Shown here one piece after another: positions 32,136 to 41,228 of a stretch of DNA of 64,000 nucleotides. Numbering within the stretch: position 1 is the first letter of the stretch; the number at the start of each line of letters is the position of its first letter. This DNA is from an uncultured Gemmiger sp. (GTDB taxonomy: Bacteria; Bacillota; Clostridia; Oscillospirales; Ruminococcaceae), in assembly GCA_934502625.1 (NCBI GenBank), contig CAKSUQ010000010.1, positions 1 through 64,000 on the forward strand, given 5' to 3'. The notes under the pieces are model-generated. The model saw nothing but the letters and a program-made list of their open reading frames with translations. It did no database searches and had not been told where the DNA came from. Made by a program: the position numbers and the translations under genes.

Positions 32136-35100
32136 TTATTTTGCATTATCCTCAGCATCTTGAACTTTTACGCTGCCTTTGCCCAAAATGCGTTCCAGCT
32201 CCGCGCGCAAAAGTGGATCGTCCCGCACTGCCATGTGCCGTGCCAGCACTGCGCGGCCGGTATCCAGAAAGCGGAAGTACACCCGCACGGTGCCCCCGTC
32301 AAAAATGTTGCACAGCAAGTTTTCCACCTTGTGCATCTGCGGGCAGTCGCGGGCTGGCACGGTCAGGAAGTACCCGGCTGTCCCTCCCCCGCTCGTCTCG
32401 CGCTTGACACGGTCGACGCGGTTGCGGCCAAAGTTTTTCGTCGGATCATAGGTCTCGATGGACTGCACGCCCTCGACGATGAGGCGGGCGGCCTCGTCCT
32501 CCTTGACCGAGACGCGGCCGTTGGCAACGACAACGGCATTTTCCTGCAGGGCGGCGCGGCACTCGGCCAGCACGCGCGGGAAAACGAGCAGTTCCATACT
32601 GCCAGTCAGATCTTCTACAGTGGTAAAAGCCATCAGCGTATTCGATTTCGTCGTCATGACTTTATTTTTCACGATCGTGCAGACTAGGGTGACGGTTTGG
32701 TTATCGAACCGTTTGGCGTCCTCCCCCAGCAGCTGCGCGATGGAGCAGGTCGACACCTGCGCAATCTGGGCGCGGTAAGCGTCCAGCGGATGCCCGGATA
32801 GGTAAAGGCCGGACACCTCCTTCTCCATTTTCAGCAGGTCGGAGGCAGAATATTCGGGCAGGTTGGGTACTTTGTAATCGTTGGCGGGCTTTTCGCCGCT
32901 GTCGCCGCCCATCATGCCGAATAAGTCCATCTGGCCTTCAAGGTTCTGCCGCGCGTCGTTCTCAACACTTTTCAGGATGCCCTCGACACTCTCCAACATG
33001 CCGTGGCGGGTCGGTTCCAGCGCGTCGAACGCACCGGCCTTGACGAGGTTTTCCAGTGCACGGCGGTTTAGCCCCGTGCCGTGCAGACGCTTGCAGAAAT
33101 CGTAGAGGCTGCGGTAAGGGCGCTCGGTGCGCTCCTTGATGACGGCCTCGATCAAGTCGCGGCCAACGCTCTTGACGGCGTTCAGGCCAAAGCGGATGAG
33201 ATTGCCGTCCGCCGTGAAACCGCCGCGGGAGATATTGATGTCCGGCTGCTGCACCTTGATGCCAAGGCGCTGGCACTCGGTCGTGTACTCGATAACCTTC
33301 GAGGTGTTATCCAGCACGCTCGTCAGCAGCGCCGCCATAAACTCGTGCGGATAGTGGCATTTCAGATACGCCGTCTGAAACGCGACGTAGGCATAGCAGG
33401 CCGCGTGGGATTTGTTGAAGGCATACGACGCGAAACTGATCATATCGTCGTAGATTTCATTGGCAACATTTTCCGGCACGCCGTTGGCGACGCAGCCCGC
33501 GCATTCCTTGCCCGGCTCCTTGCAGCCATGGACAAAGTGCTCGCGCTCGGCCTCCATGACCTTGAGCTTTTTCTTGCTCATGGCGCGGCGGACGTTATCA
33601 GCCTGACCGAAGCTGAAGCCTGCCAGCTCGCGGCAGATCTGCATGACCTGTTCCTGATAGATGACGACGCCGTTCGTGACATCGACGATGTGCGCCATCT
33701 GCGGCGTCTTGTAGGTTACTTTGGACGGGTCTTTGCGGTTGCGCAGATAGGTCGGAATCGAGTCCATGGGGCCGGGACGATAGAGCGAGATCAGCGCGAT
33801 AATATCTTCGAGGTTTTTTGGCCGCATGCTGACAAGCACCTGCGTCATGCCGGCAGATTCAAGCTGGAAGATACCCTCTGTCTCGCCTTTCGCCAGCATG
33901 GCGTAGGTTTCGGGGTCGTCGTAGTCAAGGTTCGCGATGCGGAAATCCGGATTCTTGTGGCGCACGGCCACCTCGGTGTCGTGGATGACCGTCAGCGTGC
34001 GCAGGCCGAGGAAGTCCATTTTCAGCAAGCCCAGCCGCTCGATCTCCACCATGTTGAACTGGGTGACGGGCAGGCCGTCGTTTGTCGAAAGCGGCACGTA
34101 CTCGGTGGCAGGGTCACGGGTAATGACAACGCCCGCCGCGTGGGTGGACGCATGTCGCGGCATGCCCTCGACCTTCAGCGAGGTATCGATCAGTTCGTGC
34201 ACCTGACTGTCGCCGTCGTAGAGTGTTTTCAGGTCAGGGCTGACCTCCAGCGCTTTCTTCAGCGTCATTTTCAGGTCGGTCGGGATGAGCTTTGCCACCC
34301 GGTCGACATCCTGATAGCTCATGCCCATGACGCGGCCAACGTCGCGCACGGCAGCGCGGGCGGCCATCGTACCGAAGGTCACGATCTGTGCCACATGGTC
34401 ACGGCCATACTTTTCGTTGACGTAGTCGATGACCTCCTGACGGCGCTCGTAACAGAAATCGACGTCGAAGTCGGGCATTGATACGCGCTCCGGGTTCAGG
34501 AAGCGTTCAAAAATCAGGTTATAGCGGATGGGGTCGATGTCGGTGATGCCGACACAGTATGCCGCCAGACTGCCCGCGCCGGAGCCGCGTCCGGGGCCGA
34601 CGGGAATATCGTGGCTCTTGGCGTAGTTGATAAAATCGTAGACGATGAGGTAGTAGTTTGTATAGCCCATCGTCTTGACGACGTTGATCTCATAGGTCAA
34701 GCGCTCGCGCAGGGCGTCCGTGACCTTGCCGAGGTAGCGGCGTTCAAGGCCGTTCCAGCAGAGCTTTTCGAAATATTCCTGATTTTCCATGCCGTCGGGC
34801 GCTTTGAAGTACGGCAGCTTCGTCTCGCCAAAGGTGAACTCGAAATTGCACTGCTCGGCGATTTTGTTCGTGTTCTCGCAGGCTTCGGGCACCATCGAGA
34901 AGAGGTCGTACATCTCGTCGGTGGATTTCAGGTAAAATTCGTCGGTCTGGAACTCCATGCGGTCGACGTCGTTGATGGTCTTGCCGGTCTGGATGCACAG
35001 CAGAATGCTCTGCATCTTGGCGTCGTCTTTCGTGATATAGTGGGCATCGTTCGTAGCGACCATCGGGATGCCTGTCTCTCGCGCAAGGCGGATAAGCTGC

Positions 35101-35675
35101 GGCAGGACGACCTGATCTTCCTCCAAGCCGTGATCCTGCAGTTCGATATAATAATTGCCCTCGCCGAACAGATCGCGATACCAGAGCGCCGTCTGTTTGG
35201 CACGGTCGTAGTCCCCCGCCAGAATCGCGCGGGGGATCTCGCCCGCCAAGCAGGCTGACAGGCAGATCAGCCCCTCGTGGTACTGCTCCAGCAAGTCCTT
35301 ATCGACGCGCGGCTTCGAGTAAAAACCCTCGGTAAAGCCTGCGGACACCATCTTGATGAGGTTTTTGTAGCCTGCCTCGTTCTTGCAGAGCAGGATCAGG
35401 TGGTTGTTGCCGTCGATGCGGTTGACCTTATCAAACCGCGTGCGGGTCGCCACATAGACCTCACAGCCGATGATAGGCTTAATGCCCGCAGCCTTCGCAG
35501 CGTCAAAAAATGCCACACAGCCGTACATGACGCCATGGTCGGTGATAGCGCATGCCGTCTGCCCCATCGCTTTGAGATGTTCAAACATCCGGTCGATACG
35601 GCAGGCACCGTCCAGCAGACTGTACTCGGTATGCACATGCAGGTGGGTAAATTGTCTTTGGGTGTTCTCAGACAT
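32136..35675 (-). CDS. dnaE: DNA polymerase III subunit alpha, DnaE type
   Basis: A 1179-residue C-family polymerase. The N-terminal PHP domain begins 'HLHVHTEYSLLDGACR'; the palm has 'MPDFDVDF' near residue 400; a tandem HhH region and an OB fold ('VTLVCTIVKNKVMTTKSN') follow. There is no inserted 3'-5' exonuclease, so it is DnaE, not PolC. The ATG at 35675, eight bases inside the whiA end, is supported by AAGGAAA and by the PHP start. Last gene of the hprK operon. Confidence 0.96.
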   Translation of the reverse strand: MSENTQRQFTHLHVHTEYSLLDGACRIDRMFEHLKAMGQTACAITDHGVMYGCVAFFDAAKAAGIKPIIGCEVYVATRTRFDKVNRIDGNNHLILLCKNEAGYKNLIKMVSAGFTEGFYSKPRVDKDLLEQYHEGLICLSACLAGEIPRAILAGDYDRAKQTALWYRDLFGEGNYYIELQDHGLEEDQVVLPQLIRLARETGIPMVATNDAHYITKDDAKMQSILLCIQTGKTINDVDRMEFQTDEFYLKSTDEMYDLFSMVPEACENTNKIAEQCNFEFTFGETKLPYFKAPDGMENQEYFEKLCWNGLERRYLGKVTDALRERLTYEINVVKTMGYTNYYLIVYDFINYAKSHDIPVGPGRGSGAGSLAAYCVGITDIDPIRYNLIFERFLNPERVSMPDFDVDFCYERRQEVIDYVNEKYGRDHVAQIVTFGTMAARAAVRDVGRVMGMSYQDVDRVAKLIPTDLKMTLKKALEVSPDLKTLYDGDSQVHELIDTSLKVEGMPRHASTHAAGVVITRDPATEYVPLSTNDGLPVTQFNMVEIERLGLLKMDFLGLRTLTVIHDTEVAVRHKNPDFRIANLDYDDPETYAMLAKGETEGIFQLESAGMTQVLVSMRPKNLEDIIALISLYRPGPMDSIPTYLRNRKDPSKVTYKTPQMAHIVDVTNGVVIYQEQVMQICRELAGFSFGQADNVRRAMSKKKLKVMEAEREHFVHGCKEPGKECAGCVANGVPENVANEIYDDMISFASYAFNKSHAACYAYVAFQTAYLKCHYPHEFMAALLTSVLDNTSKVIEYTTECQRLGIKVQQPDINISRGGFTADGNLIRFGLNAVKSVGRDLIEAVIKERTERPYRSLYDFCKRLHGTGLNRRALENLVKAGAFDALEPTRHGMLESVEGILKSVENDARQNLEGQMDLFGMMGGDSGEKPANDYKVPNLPEYSASDLLKMEKEVSGLYLSGHPLDAYRAQIAQVSTCSIAQLLGEDAKRFDNQTVTLVCTIVKNKVMTTKSNTLMAFTTVEDLTGSMELLVFPRVLAECRAALQENAVVVANGRVSVKEDEAARLIVEGVQSIETYDPTKNFGRNRVDRVKRETSGGGTAGYFLTVPARDCPQMHKVENLLCNIFDGGTVRVYFRFLDTGRAVLARHMAVRDDPLLRAELERILGKGSVKVQDAEDNAK

Positions 35676-36600
35676 TCGCGGTTTCCTTTTCGTTGGCTGC
35701 TGCGTCAAGGCGGGCGGCGGCCTCCTGAATCTTCTTCATGCGGTGGGACAGCCCCGCCTTGCTGACGGGCGGGTCGAACTTCTGCGCCAGCTTTGCCAGC
35801 GGCAGGTCGGGGTACTGCATCCGCAGCTTTGCGGTCTGGCGCAGGTTTTCGGGCAGGGTGTTCATTGCCCCCGCCGCCTGCAATTTTTCAATGGCAAGCT
35901 GCACCTGCACGGCGGCCTGCACACTTTTGCCAAGGTTGGCCGTCTCGCAGTTGGAAAGGCGGTTCGTCTTGTTGCGCATCTCATTGTACATGCGCTGATC
36001 CATAATGCGCATCGCCGCGCCGCCCGCGCCCATAAAGGTCAGCAGGTCTTCGATATGGTCAGCGGCTTTGATATAGATGGTGTTCGCGCCCTTGCGCAGC
36101 GCGCGATGCGGGTGGAAGTTGTGCTCTGCCAGCATTGCCTCCAGCTGCTGCGAGAGGTAATGCCGTGTGGAGAGAAATTCCAGATTGTAGCTCTTTTCGG
36201 GGTCTGTCATCGTGCCGCAGCACAAAAATGCCGTGGCTATGAACGCCTGCATACAGTTCTGGCATTTGAAATTTTCCGGTCGGATGCGAAGAGTCGGCTC
36301 CTTGCCGGTGTGGCCGAATAACGCCAGCATTTTGGCGACTTCGTCCGGCTCCTTCACACTGAATTCATAGACAAAGCCGGTGGGGCGCTCCTTGCTGATA
36401 ACTGTCCCCTGCACGCTGCAGCGGCGGTAAAGCTTCTGAGCAAAATGGGCGACGCCCTCGTTTTCGGTCTGCAAAACCACGCCGCGGTCGTCAAAGTATT
36501 TGCCAAAACAGGCCACCGCGTAGGCGGCGGCCATGTTGCAGCAGGGTTTGGCGATCTTGCGGCGCAGGATCTCGTTTTTCACTTCTTGAGAAAAGCTCAA
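35668..36600 (-). CDS. whiA: DNA-binding protein WhiA
   Basis: A 310-residue WhiA with a LAGLIDADG-like N-terminal half ('RGVVLQTENEGVAHFAQKLY', shown by its ends) and a C-terminal HTH ('YPDLPLAKLAQKFDPPVSKAGLSHRMKKI' region). It influences cell division and sporulation in Gram-positives. The start codon is TTG at 36600, with AAAGGAG nine bases upstream; the family's typical N-terminus 'SFSQEVKNEI' follows at once. Confidence 0.95.
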   Translation of the reverse strand: MSFSQEVKNEILRRKIAKPCCNMAAAYAVACFGKYFDDRGVVLQTENEGVAHFAQKLYRRCSVQGTVISKERPTGFVYEFSVKEPDEVAKMLALFGHTGKEPTLRIRPENFKCQNCMQAFIATAFLCCGTMTDPEKSYNLEFLSTRHYLSQQLEAMLAEHNFHPHRALRKGANTIYIKAADHIEDLLTFMGAGGAAMRIMDQRMYNEMRNKTNRLSNCETANLGKSVQAAVQVQLAIEKLQAAGAMNTLPENLRQTAKLRMQYPDLPLAKLAQKFDPPVSKAGLSHRMKKIQEAAARLDAAANEKETANV

Positions 36601-36618
36601 GGCGGTGGTCTCCTTTTA

Positions 36619-37482
36619 TTATAGGCTTCGGTTCACGTCGCGGTGTTGCACGCGGGGGGCGTAACCGAGCTTCTGGCAGAACTCCCCGATCTTGCGGGCG
36701 AACGTGATGGAGCGGTGCTTGCCGCCCGTGCAGCCCACCGCGATCATCAGCTGGCTTTTGCCCTCCTTAATATAGAGCGGCAGGGCGTATTCCAGCATGC
36801 TTTCATAGCGGCGCAGCAATTCCTGCGATTCCTCCGAGGCCATGACATAGTCGACGACCTCCTGATCGAGGCCGGTCTTATGCTTGAGCTCTGGCACGTA
36901 GAACGGGTTCGGCAGGCAGCGCACGTCCAGCACTAGGTCTGCCTCCTGCGGCAAGCCGTACTTGAAGCCGAAGGATACGACCATCAGCTCCATAGGGCTT
37001 TCGCCCTTGTCCAAAAACAGGTTGCACACCCGTTCGCGATTCTGCGCCGCCGAAAGAAGCGACGTGTCAATGACATATTTTGCTTTATCGCGCAGCGGCT
37101 GCAGCAGGCGGCGTTCCCGCGCGATGGCCTCGGTGATGGGCACTTTTTCGGAGGCTGCCAGCGGGTGCTGGCGGCGCGTCTCCTTATAGCGTCGCTGGAT
37201 GACGGCGTCGTTCGCGTCAAGGAACAGAATGTCGTAGTCGATTTTCTTGTCGTCAAGGTCGGCCAGTGCCTCGTTCAGCTGCTCAATGCTGCGCACGCCG
37301 CGCACGTCCATGACAACAGCTACGCGATTCAGCTGGTTTTCGCCCTGCAAGGCAAAGTCCACGATACGCGGCAGCAGCGCCACGGGGATATTGTCGATGC
37401 AGAAAAAGCCAATGTCCTCCAGCGCATTGACGGCCATCGATTTGCCCGCGCCGGAAAGCCCGGTCACAATCAGAAAATTCAT
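36619..37482 (-). CDS. rapZ: RNase adapter / nucleotide-binding protein RapZ (YvcJ)
   Basis: A 287-residue P-loop protein. Walker A is 'GLSGAGKS' (about residues 7-14). The C-terminal UDP-sugar-binding half has 'VVSFGFKYGLPQEADLVLDV', 'CLPNPFYVPEL' and 'IAVGCTGGKHRS'. In Firmicutes YvcJ affects competence; in E. coli RapZ controls glucosamine-6-phosphate synthase. The usual neighbour yvcK is not found between it and whiA. A GTG at 37491 is an alternative start. Confidence 0.94.
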   Translation of the reverse strand: MNFLIVTGLSGAGKSMAVNALEDIGFFCIDNIPVALLPRIVDFALQGENQLNRVAVVMDVRGVRSIEQLNEALADLDDKKIDYDILFLDANDAVIQRRYKETRRQHPLAASEKVPITEAIARERRLLQPLRDKAKYVIDTSLLSAAQNRERVCNLFLDKGESPMELMVVSFGFKYGLPQEADLVLDVRCLPNPFYVPELKHKTGLDQEVVDYVMASEESQELLRRYESMLEYALPLYIKEGKSQLMIAVGCTGGKHRSITFARKIGEFCQKLGYAPRVQHRDVNRSL

Positions 37483-37498
37483 CTTCCCCACCGCTCTC

Positions 37499-38425
37499 TC
37501 ATTTTACCACACGAATTTCGCGTTCCAGCACAAATCCGGTTTTTTGCCGGACAATTTCCTTCACCTGCTCGGTCAGCGCCACCACGTCGGCGCAGGTCGC
37601 ACCGCCACGGTTGATGACAAAGCCGCAGTGCTTCTCACTGATCTGCGCCCCGCCGACTGTGAAGCCGCGCAGGCCGCACTCCTCAATCAGCTTGCCCGCA
37701 AACGCCCCCACCGGCCGCTTAAAGGTGCTGCCGGCGCTCGGCCATTCCAAGGGCTGCTTGTCCCGCCGCTTGCCGAGAAGCTCCTGCATCCGGGCAAGCA
37801 CCTGTGCTCCGTCGCCCCGGTGCAGCAGCACCGTCGCCGACAGGATGCACCAATCGGGATTTTTTTCAAAAATGCTGGTGCGGTAGCCCATGTCCAGCTC
37901 TGCCGCAGGCAGTGTGCGCAGCTCCAGATCGCTGTCCAAGAAGGTCACGCTCTCGATGACGTCCTTCAGTTCACCGCCGTAAGCGCCCGCATTCATATAG
38001 ACCGCGCCGCCCACCGTACCGGGGATGCCGCAGGCAAATTCCAGCCCGGTCAGCCCCAGCTGCTGCGCCTGACTGCACAGGCGTCCAAGGGTCTGCCCCG
38101 CACCCGCCGTAATGCGCACAACGTCGGCGTCCACCTCGGTGTGCGCCATCTCGGACAAAGCGCGCATATCGATGACCGCACCGTCAAAGCCTGCATCGTC
38201 AAACAGCGTATTGGAGCCGTTGCCCAGCAGGTAGACCCGCACGCCGTTTTCGCGGCAGAGCCGCTGGGTGCTGCGCAGCGCTTCTATATCGCGCGGCGCG
38301 CACCAAAAGGCCGCCGGGCCACCGATCTTAAACGTCGTGTGCGCCGCCAGCGGTTCATTCTGCACAAACGGCAGCGCCTGCGCCGTCAGGGCGGCGCGCA
38401 GTGCCGCGGCCTTTTCTTCCTGCAT
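37499..38425 (-). CDS. murB: UDP-N-acetylenolpyruvoylglucosamine reductase
   Basis: A 308-residue FAD enzyme giving UDP-N-acetylmuramate for peptidoglycan. Landmarks are 'HTTFKIGGPAAFW', 'YLLGNGSNTLF', 'LEFACGIPGTVGGAVYMNAGAY' and the C-terminal 'AGSTFKRP' with the catalytic Ser and 'KHCGFVINRGGA'. It is a type IIa-like MurB. GGAGG precedes the ATG. Confidence 0.96.
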   Translation of the reverse strand: MQEEKAAALRAALTAQALPFVQNEPLAAHTTFKIGGPAAFWCAPRDIEALRSTQRLCRENGVRVYLLGNGSNTLFDDAGFDGAVIDMRALSEMAHTEVDADVVRITAGAGQTLGRLCSQAQQLGLTGLEFACGIPGTVGGAVYMNAGAYGGELKDVIESVTFLDSDLELRTLPAAELDMGYRTSIFEKNPDWCILSATVLLHRGDGAQVLARMQELLGKRRDKQPLEWPSAGSTFKRPVGAFAGKLIEECGLRGFTVGGAQISEKHCGFVINRGGATCADVVALTEQVKEIVRQKTGFVLEREIRVVK

Positions 38426-38442
38426 GGGAGCCTCCGTAAAAA

Positions 38443-39399
38443 TCAGATAGAATTTTCCAGCGCAGCCGCACCGATAACGCCCGCGTCGTTATGCAGCGTG
38501 CATGCGCAGATCTTCGGGAACATGCCGGTCGTGATGTTCTTCGTCTCGTTTTCAGCATATGCGCGGACGGGTGCCAGCAGCACCTCACCCTGATTGGACA
38601 CACCGCCGCCGATGCAGATGACCTCCGGCTCAAACGTGTTGATGACGTTGGCGATGCCGACGCCGACGTACTCGATCCAGCTGTCGATGACCTGCTTCGC
38701 GGTCTCGTCGCCCTTGGCGGCGGCGTCGAAGGCCAGCTTCGCGTTGACATGGTCGATGTCCTGCGTCATTTTCCACATGATTGTGTTCTTGTTGGCCTGC
38801 ATGGCGGCCTTCGTCTCGCGGGTCAGCGCGCTGGCGGATGCGTAGCGCTCCCAGCAGCCCTTGCGGCCGCATGTACACTGGATGCCGTCCTTGACGATGA
38901 CGTTATGCCCCATCTCACCGGCGGCGAAGTTGAAGCCGCGCAGGATCTTGCCGCCGAGGATGATGCCGCTGCCGATGCCGGTGCCCAAGGTGATGACGAC
39001 AGCGTCGTTATAGCCCTTTGCGCCGCCCGCAATGTACTCGCCGTAGGCGGCGGCGTTGGCGTCGTTCTCGACATAGACTTTGCAGCCGAGCACACCTTCC
39101 AGATCGGGACCAAGGTTCCAGTCATAGTAGCCGAAATTCGTGTTGAAGCCGACGAAGCCGGTCTTGAAGTTCACGCTGCCGGGGGTGCCGATGCCGACGT
39201 ACTTGATGTCCGCAAAGTCGATCTTGTTGTCGCTGGCGACAGTGCGGCAGAGATCCGCCATAGCCTTTTCCAGATCCTCGGCCGGGCGCGGCAGGCGGGT
39301 CGCCCAGGTCAGCTTGCCGATGATCTTGTAGTTTTCGTCGACAATACCGGCGGTCATCGTGGTGCCGCCCAGATCGATACCAATGGTGTACTTGCTCAT
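38443..39399 (-). CDS. ROK family glucokinase
   Basis: A 318-residue sugar kinase. The phosphate-1 motif is 'GIDLGGTTMTAGIVD' and the ROK zinc site is 'CTCGRKGCWERYAS' (about 150-163). 'GTGIGSGII' is the adenosine region. Glucose is the most likely substrate (GlcK type), though other hexoses are possible. The start overlaps the PHP gene stop by four bases; AGGAGG precedes it. It fits the carbon-catabolite theme of hprK and pfkA. Confidence 0.9.
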   Translation of the reverse strand: MSKYTIGIDLGGTTMTAGIVDENYKIIGKLTWATRLPRPAEDLEKAMADLCRTVASDNKIDFADIKYVGIGTPGSVNFKTGFVGFNTNFGYYDWNLGPDLEGVLGCKVYVENDANAAAYGEYIAGGAKGYNDAVVITLGTGIGSGIILGGKILRGFNFAAGEMGHNVIVKDGIQCTCGRKGCWERYASASALTRETKAAMQANKNTIMWKMTQDIDHVNAKLAFDAAAKGDETAKQVIDSWIEYVGVGIANVINTFEPEVICIGGGVSNQGEVLLAPVRAYAENETKNITTGMFPKICACTLHNDAGVIGAAALENSI

Positions 39400-40145
39400 A
39401 ACAGAATTCCTCCTACTTCTTTTGTACAGGGTTTATTGTGCAATTGTAATTCATTGACGAGATTTTCGCGCGTGGCGTTGACGATGAGTTCCTGCGGGAA
39501 CTGCATTTCCTCCAGCATCGTGTAGAGGGCCGTCAGACCGTACTGCAGCTGATAGGTGCTGTGGGCGTCGCTGTCCACCGAGATATGACAGCCGTTCTGC
39601 AAGCAGGCCGCCAGCAAAGCGCGCATATTGGGGATACCGTCCTTGCGAACATTGAATGAGTTGCCGTTCAGCTCCACGACCTTGTGATTTTTCGCAAAGG
39701 CCTTCGTGACAAGCTCATAGTCATAGCGGTAGTTTTCCTGCTCCGAGTGGCCGACGATGTCGACATAGGGGTTTTCGGCCACGGCCAGCCAGAGGTGGTT
39801 TGCCTCCTTGCGGGTCAACACCCCCGGCACACAGGAGCTGTGGATAGATGCCACGACCCAGTCCTGCGCCTTGAGTTGGCTTTCGGACAAATCCAGCCCA
39901 CCCTTTGTGTCCATGACGTTGACCTCCGCGCCGTACAGCATGACAACGCCGTTCAGCACGCGAGGCATAGCGTTCCAGTTGGCAAAGTGCCACGCGTGGG
40001 GCGCGTCGGGCATGGCGGGCGCATGGTCGGTCACGGCCAGTGCGCAGTAGCCGATCTCCTTTGCGGCGGCAGCCATCTCGGTGAAGGTGTTGTAGGCGTG
40101 GGTGGCGCACAAGGTATGGGTGTGCAGGTCTGCGATCATTTGCAT
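39396..40145 (-). CDS. PHP domain phosphoesterase (YcdX-like)
   Basis: A 249-residue single PHP domain. Metal ligands are in 'IADLHTHTLCATHAYN', 'VTDHAP', 'YGAEVNV', 'VASIHSS', 'VGHSEQ', 'VELNGNSFN' and 'SVDSDAHS', the trinuclear set of PHP phosphatases. The substrate is unknown; the neighbourhood suggests a phosphorylated sugar or nucleotide. It lies between hprK and the glucokinase. Confidence 0.88.
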   Translation of the reverse strand: MQMIADLHTHTLCATHAYNTFTEMAAAAKEIGYCALAVTDHAPAMPDAPHAWHFANWNAMPRVLNGVVMLYGAEVNVMDTKGGLDLSESQLKAQDWVVASIHSSCVPGVLTRKEANHLWLAVAENPYVDIVGHSEQENYRYDYELVTKAFAKNHKVVELNGNSFNVRKDGIPNMRALLAACLQNGCHISVDSDAHSTYQLQYGLTALYTMLEEMQFPQELIVNATRENLVNELQLHNKPCTKEVGGILL

Positions 40146-40163
40146 GGAAGAGAAAACCTTCTT

Positions 40164-41096
40164 TTATTTCGTAATATCGTCCTGAAGGCCGAGCTGGGTC
40201 AGCAGCTCCTTCGCGGCGTTGTAGCCCATTTCCTTCTGGCGGTTGTTGATGGCCGCCGTCTCCAGAATGACGGCAAGATTACGACCGGGCATAACGGGGA
40301 TCAGCATGCTGGGCACCTTGACGCCGAGGATATCGTAATACTCGGTCTCCAGTCCCGTGCGGTCGTAGTTTTTCGTGCGATCCCACGGTTCGAGCTGGAC
40401 GACCATCTCGACCTCAACGCTGGAACGGACGGAGCCAATGCCGAACACCCGCGCCACGTTGATGATGCCGATACCGCGCAGCTCGATAAAATGGCGGATG
40501 TTGGCGGGCGCAGTGCCCAAGATTTTGCGATAGGATACGCGGCGCAGCTCGACCGCGTCGTCCGCAATCAGACGGTGGCCGCGCTTGACAAGCTCGATGG
40601 CCGTCTCGCTCTTGCCGACGCCGGAATCACCCAGAATGAGGATGCCCTCGCCATAGACCTCGACCAGCACGCCGTGGCGGGTGATGCGGGGCGCAAGCTC
40701 GGTGTTCAACGTCGTGATGAGCTGCCCCATCAAAGCGGACGTCATCTCGGTGGACATCAGCAGCGGCACGCCGTATTTCTTCGCGAACTGCATCATCTCG
40801 GAGAGCGGTTGCATGCCGCGCGTCAGTACGACGGCAGGCGGCTGGAACGAGAACAGCTTTTCCAGATGGGTATTGCGCAGCGTGGTGGACAGTTCATCCA
40901 GATAGGACATCTCGGTCAGGCCGATGATCTGGATGCGCTTGTTGTCAAAGTTTTCGTAGTAGCCCGCCAGCAGGATGCCGGGTCGGTAGACCTCGGTCGC
41001 CGTGACCTTGATTTCGCCCAGCTCGCAGGGGGTGTAGGCGATTGTCAGGTTGGCTTCCTCAGCCAGCTTCGCTAGGGAAACAGAGAATTCAGACAC
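40164..41096 (-). CDS. hprK: HPr kinase/phosphorylase
   Basis: A 310-residue bifunctional regulator that phosphorylates Ser46 of HPr. The P-loop is 'GDSGVGKSE' (about 156-164) and the C-terminal signature region 'ELRGIGIINVARVFG' is present. It sets catabolite repression in Firmicutes. The GTG at 41096 was chosen over ATG 41126: AAGGGGCG precedes the GTG and the -10 box ends nine bases before the ATG. First gene of a seven-gene operon. Confidence 0.95.
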   Translation of the reverse strand: MSEFSVSLAKLAEEANLTIAYTPCELGEIKVTATEVYRPGILLAGYYENFDNKRIQIIGLTEMSYLDELSTTLRNTHLEKLFSFQPPAVVLTRGMQPLSEMMQFAKKYGVPLLMSTEMTSALMGQLITTLNTELAPRITRHGVLVEVYGEGILILGDSGVGKSETAIELVKRGHRLIADDAVELRRVSYRKILGTAPANIRHFIELRGIGIINVARVFGIGSVRSSVEVEMVVQLEPWDRTKNYDRTGLETEYYDILGVKVPSMLIPVMPGRNLAVILETAAINNRQKEMGYNAAKELLTQLGLQDDITK

Positions 41097-41134
41097 AGTG
41101 GAACGCCCCTTTCCTTTTTCAAACATTATTACTT

Positions 41135-41163
41135 ATTATACCGTAACCTTCGATTTTTGTACA
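41135..41163 (-). promoter_or_regulatory. SigA-type promoter of the hprK operon
   Basis: Minus strand TGTACA (complement of 41158-41163), 17 bp, TATAAT (complement of 41135-41140). Confidence 0.75.
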
Positions 41164-41194
41164 GGGGGCGAAAGTGTACAATGTTAAAAAATTA

Positions 41195-41222
41195 CCCACT
41201 GTTTTCGACAAAAAACAGTGGG
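41195..41222 (-). terminator. Terminator of the polysaccharide operon
   Basis: A perfect 11-bp stem (41195-41205 with 41212-41222), leftward TAATTTTTT tail, seven bases after the acyltransferase stop. Confidence 0.88.
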
Positions 41223-41228
41223 CAGGTT

